A stretch of DNA of 64,000 bases from an uncultured Bacteroidales bacterium (GCA_937892155.1 CALAUG010000060.1:68047-132046), one strand, 5' to 3'. Counted from the first letter of the stretch, positions 26,691-35,919 are shown. Notes: generated by a model from the letters alone, not told the origin. A program made the numbers and translations.

Positions 26691-27505
26691 TACAGAAGAC
26701 AATTTTAGTTGCTTGGGATTTTTCCAACGTTGCAGATTATGCTTTACAATATGCCATAAAACTTGCAAAATCTGTTGGTAACACATCTGTGACTTTATTG
26801 CACATTGTTGACGATAAAAAAGATGTGGAAAATGCAACTGCACAATTACAAATTGTTGCTAACGACGCTCAAAAAAAGTATGAGTTCAAACCAGAAATTT
26901 TAGCCGTTGAAGGTGATATTTTCTCAACAATCAATGAAATATCTTCAAAACTAAATTGCTCGTTTGTATTTATGGGAACCCATGGCATAAAAGGCATGCA
27001 GAAAATCACTGGTAGCTGGGCTTTGAAGGTTATTGAGGGTTCTGAATGTCCTTTCATTGTTGTACAAAAACCACCACAAGATGAAGAATTTGTCGGAGTT
27101 GTTTGTCCAGTTGAATACAAAAAAGAGGAAAAACAAAAAGTTTCTTTGGCTGCATATTTAAGCAAGAACTTTAATACAAAATTCATTTTGTACATTCAAA
27201 AATGTGCTGATGCAAATCTTAAACGCCAAGTGTATTCCAATCTTGTGTATATAAAATCAGTTCTTGACCAAAACAACATAGAATACACCGAAGTTGAAGG
27301 TTCTGGAAGTGAAGATTTTGCAAACGAACTTGTAGAATATTCAAATTCTATACATGCAAATGCAATCCTTGCTTCTACTGCAAAAGTGCTTGACTGGGCC
27401 GATTATATGCTTGGTGCCAATGAACAAAAAATCATTGCAAACAAATACGGCATTCCAGTTATTATTGCTCTAAGCAATGCTGGAAAATTGAAAGGATTTA
27501 ATTAA
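26681..27505 (+). CDS. Tandem-domain universal stress protein (UspA family)
   Basis: 274-residue cytoplasmic protein with two Usp folds in tandem. The first (residues 1-135) begins KTILVAWDFSNVADYALQYA and contains the ATP-loop-like MGTHGIKGMQKITGSWALKVIE. The second (about 145-272) is degenerate, with ILASTAKVLDWADYMLGANEQKII in the corresponding place. It is transcribed divergently from the nucleotide-cyclase fusion and followed by a strong terminator, so it is a single-gene unit. Role: stress adaptation, with details unknown. Confidence 0.92.
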   Translation: MEQIQKTILVAWDFSNVADYALQYAIKLAKSVGNTSVTLLHIVDDKKDVENATAQLQIVANDAQKKYEFKPEILAVEGDIFSTINEISSKLNCSFVFMGTHGIKGMQKITGSWALKVIEGSECPFIVVQKPPQDEEFVGVVCPVEYKKEEKQKVSLAAYLSKNFNTKFILYIQKCADANLKRQVYSNLVYIKSVLDQNNIEYTEVEGSGSEDFANELVEYSNSIHANAILASTAKVLDWADYMLGANEQKIIANKYGIPVIIALSNAGKLKGFN

Positions 27506-27521
27506 TAGACAGTGTTTTCAT

Positions 27522-27553
27522 AAAAAGATCACCCTCGGGTGGTCTTTTTTTTT
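27522..27553 (+). terminator. Terminator after the universal stress protein gene
   Basis: A 12-bp stem (27522-27533 with 27538-27549, one G-T wobble) with loop CTCG and a long T run. Confidence 0.88.
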
Positions 27554-27564
27554 ATTTATAATTC

Positions 27565-29262
27565 ATGAAAAAAATTATCTGCACAATCCAGTTTATTCTG
27601 CTCACTATTTGCATTTTCGCACAAACAGACTTTACTGCCGGACGATATAGAATCTCATTTTCAGACAAAAATAATTCGCCATATTCAATAGATAGACCGC
27701 AAGAATTTTTGAGTCAGAAAGCAATCGACAGAAGAACAAAATTCAACATTGCAATAACAGAACAAGATATTCCCGTAAACCAAAACTATATTCAAGCAAT
27801 TACTAAAACTTCAGCCATATTCTGCAATAGTTCCAAGTGGTTTAATTCGGCTATTTTTTACATTGATACTATTGCGTCGTATCAGGCAATTAAAGAATTA
27901 CCATTTGTTTCCAAAATAGAATATGTTGCTCCGAAAATTGTCTATAAAGCAGACAATCACAAACTTTTGAAGCAAGACACTATCACTCAGGATATTTCTA
28001 TAATTGACAGCATCCGTAACAATTCGAATACGGTTTTTTCTGTCTATGGTAATTCTCTTGAACAAAATTATCTTTTAGGAACATTGAACTCGCATATTGC
28101 AGGACATTTAGGACAAGGTGTTACCATTGCTGTGATTGATGCAGGATTCCTTCACGTAGACTCGGCTGCAGTTTTTCAAAAATTGCGAGACGAAAACCGC
28201 CTGTTATTTACAAAAGATTTAAGTGGTACAAGCAACTGTCTTCCTGACAGCGTTACCTTTAGTATATTTGAAGAAGGCAGCCACGGGATGATGGTTCTGT
28301 CACTAATTGGCGGCTTTACACCCGGCAAATTGATAGGAACCGCACCAAGAGCAAACTTCATCTTACTACAAAGTGAAGAAAGTGAAACAGAATACGTTGT
28401 TGAAGAAGACAACTGGGTTGCCGCAGCAGAAGTTGCAGACAGTGCCGGTGCCGACATTATTTCAACATCGCTTGGATACAGCAACTACGACGACAAACGA
28501 CAAAGTTACATTTACAAAGAAATGGATGGCAAAACTGCCAGAATCAGTAGAGGTTCTGACATTGCTTCCTCAAAAGGAATGTTGCTAATAAATAGCGCGG
28601 GAAACGAAGGTGACGAACCATGGAAATACATCACCGCACCTGCCGATGCAGAAAGTGTTCTTACCGTTGGAGCCTGCAATAGAAAAAACAAAAAAGTTAA
28701 ATTCAGTTCGTTTGGGCCTACTGCCGATGGACGAACAAAACCAGATGTAATGGCCCTCGGATTATATCCAACTATTGTCACTCCTAATGGGAAAATTGCA
28801 AATACCAGCGGAGGAACGTCGTTTGCTTGTCCATTAATTGCCGGTTGCTGCGCCACATTGTGGGAAGAATTTCCTGATTCATCGGCGCAAACAATCAAAC
28901 AAACGGTTATGAGAAGTGCAACACGCTGGGAAAAACCGAATAACAAATACGGACAAGGAACGCCAAACATTAGCAAGGCTCGTAACTATTTTTATGCCAA
29001 AGAGTTATATGAATTTTTCAGTAGTAAATATACACTCCCTGAATTTGATATATTCTTTGAAAAACTATTTGACAAAAATTTCACATTTGCTTCAGATTTT
29101 GTCTTTGTAGTTGAAACAAACACCAATTACAGCCCATCATTCCTCGTTCGAAATCACAATTATTCTTCCATAGAGTTACCTTCAGTTTCCGAAAAAGGTG
29201 GAAAAATAGAATTTATGCTCAACGGGCTCAGTTCAACAGCCATCAAAATCACGAACAAATAA
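27565..29262 (+). CDS. Exported S8 family subtilisin-like serine protease
   Basis: 565-residue secreted protease. Signal peptide 1-19 (ending IFA-Q), then a propeptide-like N-terminal region (FTAGRYRISFSDK, KAIDRRTKF) to about residue 125. The catalytic triad is visible: Asp in VTIAVIDAGF (~192), His in GSHGMMVLSLIGG (~239), and Ser in SGGTSFACPLIAG (~416); the oxyanion Asn is in NSAGNEGDE. The C-terminal 80 residues are beta-rich but lack the usual YPNP...G.Y pattern of T9SS sorting domains, so the protein may stay in the periplasm or use an atypical signal. It lies 11 bases downstream of the preceding gene's terminator; no strong promoter was recognised in between. Confidence 0.9.
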   Translation: MKKIICTIQFILLTICIFAQTDFTAGRYRISFSDKNNSPYSIDRPQEFLSQKAIDRRTKFNIAITEQDIPVNQNYIQAITKTSAIFCNSSKWFNSAIFYIDTIASYQAIKELPFVSKIEYVAPKIVYKADNHKLLKQDTITQDISIIDSIRNNSNTVFSVYGNSLEQNYLLGTLNSHIAGHLGQGVTIAVIDAGFLHVDSAAVFQKLRDENRLLFTKDLSGTSNCLPDSVTFSIFEEGSHGMMVLSLIGGFTPGKLIGTAPRANFILLQSEESETEYVVEEDNWVAAAEVADSAGADIISTSLGYSNYDDKRQSYIYKEMDGKTARISRGSDIASSKGMLLINSAGNEGDEPWKYITAPADAESVLTVGACNRKNKKVKFSSFGPTADGRTKPDVMALGLYPTIVTPNGKIANTSGGTSFACPLIAGCCATLWEEFPDSSAQTIKQTVMRSATRWEKPNNKYGQGTPNISKARNYFYAKELYEFFSSKYTLPEFDIFFEKLFDKNFTFASDFVFVVETNTNYSPSFLVRNHNYSSIELPSVSEKGGKIEFMLNGLSSTAIKITNK

Positions 29263-29278
29263 AATTCCTACCATAAGC

Positions 29279-29842
29279 ATGAGCATTCTTGATATTATTT
29301 TTCTCTCTGTCGGTTTGGCTATGGACTGTTTTGCAGTTTCTATAGCAACAGGTATAGGATGTCATGCAATTACCATATCAAAGGCATGGAAAATGCCTGT
29401 ACTTTTTGGACTATTTCAAGGATTGATGCCTCTCTTAGGTTTTTTTATATCTATTTCATTTGCAAGCTTTTTAGATTCTTTTAGCCACTGGATAGCTCTG
29501 GCCATACTTACATTCATTGGAGGGAAAATGATTATGGAAGAAATAAAAGGGAATGATGACAATCCAACGCAAGAAAATCATTTTGCATGGCGCACTGTTA
29601 TTTTACTTGCCATTGCTACGAGCATTGACGCACTTGCCACAGGTGTAATTTTCACATCAACACCCAATATTATTGCTCTTGCCGTTATCGTTATTGCATT
29701 AGGAAGTTTCTTGTTTTCGTGCCTTGGACTTTGGATTGGAAACAAATTTGGTCGGAAATTCACTCTCAAAGTTGGGATTTTTGGTGGTATTATCCTCATT
29801 GGCATTGGTCTCAAAATAGTTCTTGAGCACTATCTGCAATAA
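29279..29842 (+). CDS. mntP: Manganese efflux pump MntP
   Basis: 187-residue inner-membrane protein with six hydrophobic helices, exporting Mn2+ to prevent toxicity. The family marks GLAMDCFAVSIATG near residue 12 and ATSIDALATGV near 112 carry the conserved Asp residues in the repeated halves. Length matches MntP. In some bacteria mntP lies under a yybP-ykoY Mn riboswitch; the 16-base gap from the protease gene leaves no room for one here, so it is probably cotranscribed with the protease. Confidence 0.93.
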   Translation: MSILDIIFLSVGLAMDCFAVSIATGIGCHAITISKAWKMPVLFGLFQGLMPLLGFFISISFASFLDSFSHWIALAILTFIGGKMIMEEIKGNDDNPTQENHFAWRTVILLAIATSIDALATGVIFTSTPNIIALAVIVIALGSFLFSCLGLWIGNKFGRKFTLKVGIFGGIILIGIGLKIVLEHYLQ

Positions 29843-29843
29843 A

Positions 29844-30425
29844 TTATTTAACAATTCTATCGGAATGTTGAGCAATAAATTGTTCCCACGATTGGGATGA
29901 TTTTTTTGTCGGTATTTTTGCCTTCTTTTTTGCTTCCGGTATCACAGGCTTCGACATCTCATAATAGTGGCAAACAGCCACAGCCAACGCATCAGTCGCA
30001 TCTAAATATTTTTGGTCGTTTTCGTATTTGAGCATTTTCGACAAAATAGCAGCCACTTGTTCTTTTGATGCGGCACCAGTTCCCGTAATCGCCAATTTGA
30101 TTTTTCGGGGCGCATATTCATGAATAACGATATCGTGAGAAACTCCAACAGACATTGCGACACCCTGTGCCCTACCCAGTTTCAACATTGACTGGACATT
30201 TTTGCCATAAAACGGTGCCTCCAACGCCATTTCGTCGGGAGCGTATTTTTCAACTATTGAGGTTAGCGTTTTATAAATTTTCTGCAACTTAGTATATGGG
30301 TCCTGCAACTTCTGCAATTCAATGACACCAATTTCCAACACGGACAATTGCCTACCTTCGGCTTTTATCAAACCGAAACCCATCACATTTGTTCCCGGAT
30401 CGATGCCAAGAATTATTTTCTCCAT
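29844..30425 (-). CDS. ruvC: Holliday junction resolvase RuvC
   Basis: 193-residue endonuclease that resolves four-way junctions during recombination. The four acidic catalytic positions are visible in ILGIDPGTNVMGFG, MALEAPFYGKN and DATDALAVAVCH. The C-terminal 30 residues are a Lys-rich extension (KKKAKIPTKKSSQSWEQ) beyond the usual end. The start overlaps the thrC stop by 13 bases. It converges with mntP with a single base between the stops and no obvious terminator. Confidence 0.96.
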   Translation of the reverse strand: MEKIILGIDPGTNVMGFGLIKAEGRQLSVLEIGVIELQKLQDPYTKLQKIYKTLTSIVEKYAPDEMALEAPFYGKNVQSMLKLGRAQGVAMSVGVSHDIVIHEYAPRKIKLAITGTGAASKEQVAAILSKMLKYENDQKYLDATDALAVAVCHYYEMSKPVIPEAKKKAKIPTKKSSQSWEQFIAQHSDRIVK

Positions 30426-31792
30426 CCGTAGCGTTTATCCAAATATTCCTTGAAAGCAGGATAATTTCCTTCAATTTTATCAAAATATTCCAGTTTATCT
30501 TCCAATCCGCTTAAACTTTCCGGTAGTTCTGGATCAACACCTATAGCATCAATAATGGCTTTCGGGAATTTCGCAGGATGTGCCGTTTCCAACGAAACCA
30601 ACAATTGATCTGCTGCAGGTTTTTCGTTTGACAAATAATCTTCAACGCACTTCCATCCTACTGCACCATGAGGTTCAAGCATAACGTGATATTTGTCCCA
30701 CGCAAGCTTTATTGTTTCGCGCGTTTCGGCATCAGTAACACTTTGAGCAACAAAGATTTTATCCATTGTGGCAAAATCAGGTTCTTTTAAAATCAAACCT
30801 TTTTCATCCATATTTCCGCCAAACAACTCTATCAAACGAGCCAAATTACTTGGATGACCAACATTCATTGCACTAGACAAACAATTTTTCGATGGCTCTA
30901 TTTTGCTGTATTTGTGAGTTTTCATCAATTTTTCAAACTCATCATTTTCGTTAGTAGCAACAAGAATTCGTTTTACTGGAAGTCCCATTTTCATAGCCAA
31001 AACGCAACCCATCATATCGCCGAAATTTCCCGAAGGAATACAGAAAACAACGCTTTCCAAATCGCTTGATTCTTGTTTGCGAAGCTTGGTGTATGAATAA
31101 ATGTAATACACAATCTGAGGAATCAAACGACCGATATTTATTGAATTAGCACTCGTAAAATTCAAACATTCCAAATCAGGATCGGAAAATGCTTGTTTTA
31201 CCATGGCCTGCGCATCGTCGAATTTTCCATCTATGGCAATAATTTGCACATTTTTCTGCAACGTAGTCATTTGCCTACGTTGGCGGTCGCTCACTTCTTT
31301 TTCAGGGAACAATACAGCAATTTGAATGTTATTCAAACCATAAAACGCATGTGCCATAGCACTACCAGTATCACCCGAAGTTGCAGTTAAAATCAACTTG
31401 TTTACATTTTGACGTTTCAAAAAATATTGCATCATGCGTCCCATCATTCTTCCTGCAAAATCCTTGAACGAAGCCGTTGGACCTTGATCCAAACGCATAA
31501 CATATTTTCTGTCAGCCACATGTTCCAAAGGCACATCGAAATTGTAGGCGTCTTTCGTCATCGCCAACAAATCAGACATTGGAACCTCATCTCCCAAAAA
31601 TTTAGAGAAAACAGTTGCTGCAATTTCATAATATTGTTTGCCTTTCAATGCATTCAATTCATCTTTAGAAAAAGTAGGAATTGCATTTGGCATGAACAAA
31701 CCTTTATCTGGAGCCAAACCTTTCAATAAAGCCTCGCCGAAAGTAACCTCGGCGGCCTTATGGTTCGTTGAAAAATATTTTATTTGAGACAT
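30413..31792 (-). CDS. thrC: Threonine synthase
   Basis: 459-residue PLP enzyme that converts O-phosphohomoserine to threonine. The PLP lysine is in GPTASFKDFAGRMM, the phosphate-binding region is SGNFGDMMGCVLA, and TATSGDTGSAMAHAF is typical. I start at the ATG at 31792 (MSQIKYFSTNHKAAEV), which is the usual beginning; an in-frame Met 57 bases upstream adds an untypical hydrophobic stretch and lies before a likely -7 element (TACTTTTG, minus strand 31814-31807). It complements thrA elsewhere in the window but is not in an operon with it. Confidence 0.96.
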   Translation of the reverse strand: MSQIKYFSTNHKAAEVTFGEALLKGLAPDKGLFMPNAIPTFSKDELNALKGKQYYEIAATVFSKFLGDEVPMSDLLAMTKDAYNFDVPLEHVADRKYVMRLDQGPTASFKDFAGRMMGRMMQYFLKRQNVNKLILTATSGDTGSAMAHAFYGLNNIQIAVLFPEKEVSDRQRRQMTTLQKNVQIIAIDGKFDDAQAMVKQAFSDPDLECLNFTSANSINIGRLIPQIVYYIYSYTKLRKQESSDLESVVFCIPSGNFGDMMGCVLAMKMGLPVKRILVATNENDEFEKLMKTHKYSKIEPSKNCLSSAMNVGHPSNLARLIELFGGNMDEKGLILKEPDFATMDKIFVAQSVTDAETRETIKLAWDKYHVMLEPHGAVGWKCVEDYLSNEKPAADQLLVSLETAHPAKFPKAIIDAIGVDPELPESLSGLEDKLEYFDKIEGNYPAFKEYLDKRYGWRK

Positions 31793-31855
31793 TGTAATTT
31801 TTTTTACAAAAGTATAAAAATAAAAAATACCATTAAATCTCTTGCGCAATCTTTG

Positions 31856-32599
31856 CTATAACAAACCGATATATGAGCACATTCTTCCTGTTACTCCATC
31901 CCTACGATATGAAAAAAACAATTCTGGATTTGAAAATGTATCGAGACTGGCATTATAAATACACCCAATACCTGTTTCACACAATATATCTTCCACACGT
32001 CCATTCAAATCAAGATAACGAGTATTGTTCCGACGAATAATATATTGCTCTGGAAAGAAATCATAAAACTCTTCTCCAACCTCATAATTTTCCTTGGAAA
32101 TCATTGGACCGATATATGCCGTAAGATTTTGAGGATTAATGAGATGAGATAATTCCGCTACCATATTTTGAATAATGCCATCGCGAGTTCCTCTCCAACC
32201 ACAATGTAAACCAGCTATTAAAGAAAAATCCTTGTCGTGAAACAATATCGAACCACAGTCTGCAATTGAAATCGTCAATAATGTTCCTCGTTCCGTCGTG
32301 AAAAAACCATCAGCTTCTGTATCATTTTTAAATGATGAAGTAACCCGAACAACGTCAGCAGAGTGGATTTGATGAAGATTGACAACTCTCATATTTGGAG
32401 CGACAACATTGAAAAAACGTTGACGATTTTCCAACACATTTTCTGGCAAATCTTTAGAATGCAAACCAACATTCATACTTGCATACACACCATTACTGAC
32501 GCCACCCTGCCGGGTTGAAAAACCTGCCACACATTTTGAATTTCGTATCCATTCAAAATGTGGAATTTCACCACAGATTTTATTCGGTTGCATCAACAT
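31856..32599 (-). CDS. pgeF: PgeF-type purine nucleoside phosphorylase (laccase domain, YfiH family)
   Basis: 247-residue cytoplasmic protein of the former multicopper polyphenol oxidase (YfiH) family, now known to cleave purine nucleosides or edit peptidoglycan precursors. The zinc ligands are in VNLHQIHSADV, ISIADCGSILF and AGLHCGWRGT. I place the start at the Met at 32599 just before QPNKICGEIPHFEW. The longer open frame to 32842 would run antisense through the first 150 bases of gmhA, and its extra 81 residues are untypical. A -7 element (TATTTTTG, minus strand 32623-32616) sits just upstream of the chosen start. Confidence 0.88.
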   Translation of the reverse strand: MLMQPNKICGEIPHFEWIRNSKCVAGFSTRQGGVSNGVYASMNVGLHSKDLPENVLENRQRFFNVVAPNMRVVNLHQIHSADVVRVTSSFKNDTEADGFFTTERGTLLTISIADCGSILFHDKDFSLIAGLHCGWRGTRDGIIQNMVAELSHLINPQNLTAYIGPMISKENYEVGEEFYDFFPEQYIIRRNNTRYLDLNGRVEDILCETGIGCIYNASLDTFSNPELFFSYRRDGVTGRMCSYIGLL

Positions 32600-32690
32600 C
32601 AAAAACTTTTCAGACCAAAAATAGATAATTCGGCGAAGGATTACGGCTTTTTTGATTGAAAAGTATAACTTTGTATAGTTAATTTTCAAA

Positions 32691-33269
32691 ATGAAAGGAA
32701 CCATACAAAATATCATCGCGAAATCAATTGCTGTAAAAACAGCGCTATTGAACGACGAAACGACAATCAAGCAAATAGAAACTGTTGCCGAAAAAATGAT
32801 TGAATCATACAAATCTGGCAACAAGACAATGTTTGCTGGCAACGGAGGAAGTGCTGCCGATGCTCAGCATTTGGCGGCAGAACTTGTCAATCGCTTTTGC
32901 TTTGACCATATCGGTTTACCAGCTATTGCCCTTTCTACCGATTCTTCAATCGTAACTTCAATAGCAAACGATTACGGATACGATGTACTTTTTTCCCGTC
33001 AAATTGCTGCTCAAGGCAAGAATGGTGATATTTTCATAGGAATCTCAACCTCTGGAAATTCCGAAAATATCATCAAAGCTATTCAAACTTGTAAGGAGAG
33101 AAACATCTTTACCGTTGGCTTTACGGGAGAAAAAGGTGGGAAAATGGCTTCAATGTGCGACATTTGTATATGCGTTCCCTCAACAGAAACTGCAAGAATT
33201 CAAGAATCGCACATAATGATTGGTCATATTCTTTGCGGATTAGTAGAAAATGCAATTTTCAAACAATAA
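32691..33269 (+). CDS. gmhA: D-sedoheptulose 7-phosphate isomerase
   Basis: 192-residue SIS-domain enzyme, the first step of ADP-heptose synthesis for LPS core or surface glycans. The characteristic FAGNGGSAADAQHLAAELVNRF, STDSSIVTSIANDYGYD and ISTSGNSENI are all present, as is the C-terminal ESHIMIGHILCGLVE. A -7 element TAACTTTG (32666-32673) lies 17 bases upstream with no clear -33. The heptose kinase rfaE1 is in the same window at 46250-47221. The SiaC-family gene follows after 2 bases. Confidence 0.93.
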   Translation: MKGTIQNIIAKSIAVKTALLNDETTIKQIETVAEKMIESYKSGNKTMFAGNGGSAADAQHLAAELVNRFCFDHIGLPAIALSTDSSIVTSIANDYGYDVLFSRQIAAQGKNGDIFIGISTSGNSENIIKAIQTCKERNIFTVGFTGEKGGKMASMCDICICVPSTETARIQESHIMIGHILCGLVENAIFKQ

Positions 33270-33271
33270 CC

Positions 33272-33652
33272 ATGGAACATTTATACATAGACAAATCACC
33301 TCATACTCCAGAAGTTTACTTCAACATTGATGATAGCAAACTTTGTATAATTGGACGTTCTTTCCCGGAAGATGCGGCACAATTCTATATGCCAATAATG
33401 TCATGGTTGGAAAATAACATCCAAGAATTTGAAAATGGATTTGCAATAGACGTTCAATTGGAATATTACAATACTTCGTCTTCTAAGTATCTTCTCAAAA
33501 TGTTCTACTTTTTGGAAAAATATCACGAAGAACATAACTATCCTGTCAAAGTTATCTGGAAATACCCAAGTAACGATGAAGATATGAAAAACGCAGGATT
33601 GGAATACCAGCAATTCGTTGGGGTTCCTTTTGAATTTGTGGCAATAGACTAA
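33272..33652 (+). CDS. SiaC-family regulatory protein (DUF1987)
   Basis: 126-residue cytoplasmic protein of the DUF1987/SiaC family. In Pseudomonas, SiaC binds and stimulates the diguanylate cyclase SiaD and is itself controlled by phosphorylation through SiaA and SiaB. Features: YIDKSPHTPEVYF at the start, IIGRSFPEDAAQFYMPIMSWL, LEYYNTSSSKYLLKMF (with the serine/threonine cluster that is phosphorylated in SiaC) and VIWKYPSNDEDMKNAGLEYQ at the end. An open frame extends upstream into gmhA, but the ATG at 33272 gives the standard length. It is followed after 10 bases by a cyclase-like protein, which mirrors the SiaC-SiaD relationship. No kinase or phosphatase gene is adjacent. Confidence 0.85.
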   Translation: MEHLYIDKSPHTPEVYFNIDDSKLCIIGRSFPEDAAQFYMPIMSWLENNIQEFENGFAIDVQLEYYNTSSSKYLLKMFYFLEKYHEEHNYPVKVIWKYPSNDEDMKNAGLEYQQFVGVPFEFVAID

Positions 33653-33662
33653 ATTCCCGACT

Positions 33663-34592
33663 ATGAATAAAACCGTTCACACTCTCGATTTTGAAAAAAT
33701 ACTTCAAATTCTAAAAGACACAGAAGACAAATACGTGTTTGAAAGAGTTAACCTGATTCCCAAAGAAGAAGATTTACTGGAAAAACTTCAAAAATACGTG
33801 AATTGCACCGAAATTAAACGTAAGGCGGTTTTAGGTATAGATATCTACAAATATTCGTCATACGAAGAATTTGCACAAACATTAGTGCCTTGCATGTTCA
33901 AACTGCTCTTTCGTGAAACTATTGAGCGTTGCTTTAAATATCACGCATTTCTTTTTCAGAAATATACAAAAATTGAATTTGAAGAAAATTTCATCAGTAC
34001 TGGTGACGGTGGATACGTTATTTTTGACACTCCATTGCACGCATTAATTTTCGCCTGCAATTTTGCCATCGTACTTCGAACTTACAATTCATACCATTTG
34101 TATCCGAAACTTCGTAAAATCGTTGGTGGCGCAAGTGTCAGATACGCAATAACATACGACAAACTATATTATTTCGACAAAAGTCACTACGGACGGGCAA
34201 TAATTAACAATGCACGTATTTTGAGCAAAGACACGCTTAACCGTTGCATTATCGACCAGAACGTTTATGACTGGTTTACGCTGAATATTGATGGTATGGA
34301 AAATCTGCAGTTGATTACAATTGACGATATAACTAATATCTACGAATTTCAAGGCAGCTACGACAATCAAATTCTTGATGAACAGTCCGATATTATTTTT
34401 GGACATTCCATTTCGCGTGAAACAGGAATCATCAACTCCGATGTTTTAAAAATTGGTGAAATTCACTCAAAAGAAGCAAATATCAGCGTGTACAACATTC
34501 ACTTACAAATTGTCAGTCGTTGGCAACGTGGCGAATCAGAACGCATGATTACTGTGAGTCTTGGGAACTTGAATACAACAAGTTTGGTGTAA
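33663..34592 (+). CDS. Divergent nucleotide-cyclase-like protein
   Basis: 309-residue cytoplasmic protein that I do not recognise as a named family. The central part looks like a class III cyclase homology domain: VLGIDIYKYSSY would match the first metal-binding strand, STGDGGYVIFDTPLHALIFACNFA the GDG hairpin and following helix, and VRYAITYDKLYYF...YGRAIINNARIL the dimerisation and substrate region. The transition-state Asn/Arg pair may be kept in NNAR. The C-terminal 70 residues are unassigned. It has no membrane or sensor domain, so control probably comes from the SiaC-like partner encoded 10 bases upstream. It may be a catalytically dead cyclase. Confidence 0.55.
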   Translation: MNKTVHTLDFEKILQILKDTEDKYVFERVNLIPKEEDLLEKLQKYVNCTEIKRKAVLGIDIYKYSSYEEFAQTLVPCMFKLLFRETIERCFKYHAFLFQKYTKIEFEENFISTGDGGYVIFDTPLHALIFACNFAIVLRTYNSYHLYPKLRKIVGGASVRYAITYDKLYYFDKSHYGRAIINNARILSKDTLNRCIIDQNVYDWFTLNIDGMENLQLITIDDITNIYEFQGSYDNQILDEQSDIIFGHSISRETGIINSDVLKIGEIHSKEANISVYNIHLQIVSRWQRGESERMITVSLGNLNTTSLV

Positions 34593-34622
34593 AAACTCTT
34601 TGCCCATAGTTTTGAATTTTAA

Positions 34623-34651
34623 TTGCGTTAACAAAAAAAATTATACCTTCG
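34623..34651 (+). promoter_or_regulatory. Promoter of the lipoprotein gene at 34676
   Basis: TTG (34623-34625), 18 bases, TACCTTCG (34644-34651), one base off TAnnTTTG. It gives a leader of about 20 bases. Confidence 0.55.
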
Positions 34652-34675
34652 CCGAAATTTAAACACAATAAGCTT

Positions 34676-35854
34676 ATGAAGAAATATGTCTATTTTATCC
34701 TTTGCGGACTGATTGGTTCTGCGCTGTTCACTTCATGTAATAAAGATGATGATTCAGCCACACCAGAATTGAAATCTGAAAAAATTAAATACAACCCTGA
34801 CGGCTCAATTGCTGTTAAGGAGGTTTACACGTATGACAAAAAAGGTCGTGTAACTTGTTTTGAAAGTTACTTTTTTGGAGAACTCTTCGAGAAAGAATAT
34901 AACTTCAAATACGAAGGAACAACGGCAACATTCGAGCGTATGGAGAGAAACAATGTCTATACAGGTAAAAAAGTTTTTCGTAACGAAAATTGTATTTACG
35001 ATGAATTTATAACTAACCAATATTTCGATGGCGAAACCGAAATACAAAGCGAAACGTACACTATTAACGATGCCGGATTTGTTACAAGCTATATAAAGGT
35101 AAACGACTACGAAAAAGAAGAACGTAGTTATACCTATGAAGGCAATGTGGTAAAATATACGAAAAACGTTACTTTCGAAGACTTTCCTGCCGAAGTAACA
35201 GACTATACAATAGAATATGCTGACGCAAGTTACAAGCAAATCAAAAAGATAAACATTGTCTTAGATCCTAATACAGAAGATTCAGTGATGAAAGAATACG
35301 TATACTCCTACGATAATCAAGGAAGAATCAATGGTGTTAAATATTATTACCAAGGAGAATTGTACGAAGAACAAAAAGATTATTCATACAATGGTTCAAA
35401 GGTTACATACAAAGAATGTATGTACGACAATGGCGAAATGTACAATGAATATACTTGCGAAGAGATTAATTGGAAAGGAAAGAATTCAAGCGAAGCATTA
35501 CCATTTTCTCCAGTATGTATGACTTTTAATATAGAAGGAAATACACCAGAGGAAGAAGAAATTCCACTTGGAGCATTTTGGAATGATGTTAAATATTCAA
35601 AGTCAGAGTATATGGATGCTGGCATTACTGTGAGCTATGGTTTTGTTACGGTCGATAAATTTTATTTAACTAAGTCTGTTGAAGAGAGTTCATTTATGGT
35701 TTGGAAGGAACTGTCAGAGGATGAGGCAAATAAATTTGTTGAAGCATATAAAAATTGCGAAGGAAATATTTCTTCGTATGAGTGTTGGGTTCGGAACTCT
35801 AATGACGATTGTTCAAGTTATAAATATTGCAAAGGCGTGGATGCTGGTTTTTAA
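34676..35854 (+). CDS. Lipoprotein with YD-repeat-like beta structure
   Basis: 392-residue lipoprotein: signal peptide with lipobox LFTSC, then NKDDDS, an acidic stretch after the lipidated Cys that in Bacteroidota often directs surface export. The body is built of strands with RHS/YD-like units (EVYTYDKKGRVTCFES, SYTYEGNVVKYT, YVYSYDNQGRINGVKYYY, DYSYNGSKVTYKE), about five copies to residue 265. A C-terminal domain with several Cys residues (NCEGNISSYECW, NDDCSSYKYCKG) follows. No enzyme motif is recognised. It converges with another lipoprotein gene and shares its terminator. Confidence 0.75.
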   Translation: MKKYVYFILCGLIGSALFTSCNKDDDSATPELKSEKIKYNPDGSIAVKEVYTYDKKGRVTCFESYFFGELFEKEYNFKYEGTTATFERMERNNVYTGKKVFRNENCIYDEFITNQYFDGETEIQSETYTINDAGFVTSYIKVNDYEKEERSYTYEGNVVKYTKNVTFEDFPAEVTDYTIEYADASYKQIKKINIVLDPNTEDSVMKEYVYSYDNQGRINGVKYYYQGELYEEQKDYSYNGSKVTYKECMYDNGEMYNEYTCEEINWKGKNSSEALPFSPVCMTFNIEGNTPEEEEIPLGAFWNDVKYSKSEYMDAGITVSYGFVTVDKFYLTKSVEESSFMVWKELSEDEANKFVEAYKNCEGNISSYECWVRNSNDDCSSYKYCKGVDAGF

Positions 35855-35860
35855 ACCAAC

Positions 35861-35893
35861 AAAAAAGTCCAACCATAATGGTTGGACTTTTTT
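35861..35893. terminator. Bidirectional terminator between two lipoprotein genes
   Basis: A perfect 15-bp stem (35861-35875 with 35879-35893) with a 3-base loop, A run on one side and T run on the other. Confidence 0.92.
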
Positions 35894-35919
35894 ATTTACA
35901 GTATAATGATGCCAACGGG

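Noticed and set aside
32600..32842. N-terminal extension of pgeF antisense to gmhA
   Set aside because: The extra 81 residues are untypical for the family, and a -7 promoter element lies just upstream of the internal Met; the shorter start avoids the overlap.
34676..35854. RHS toxin, suggested by YD-like units
   Set aside because: Too short, lipidated, without the RHS core closure motif or a C-terminal toxin domain; better described as an unassigned lipoprotein.
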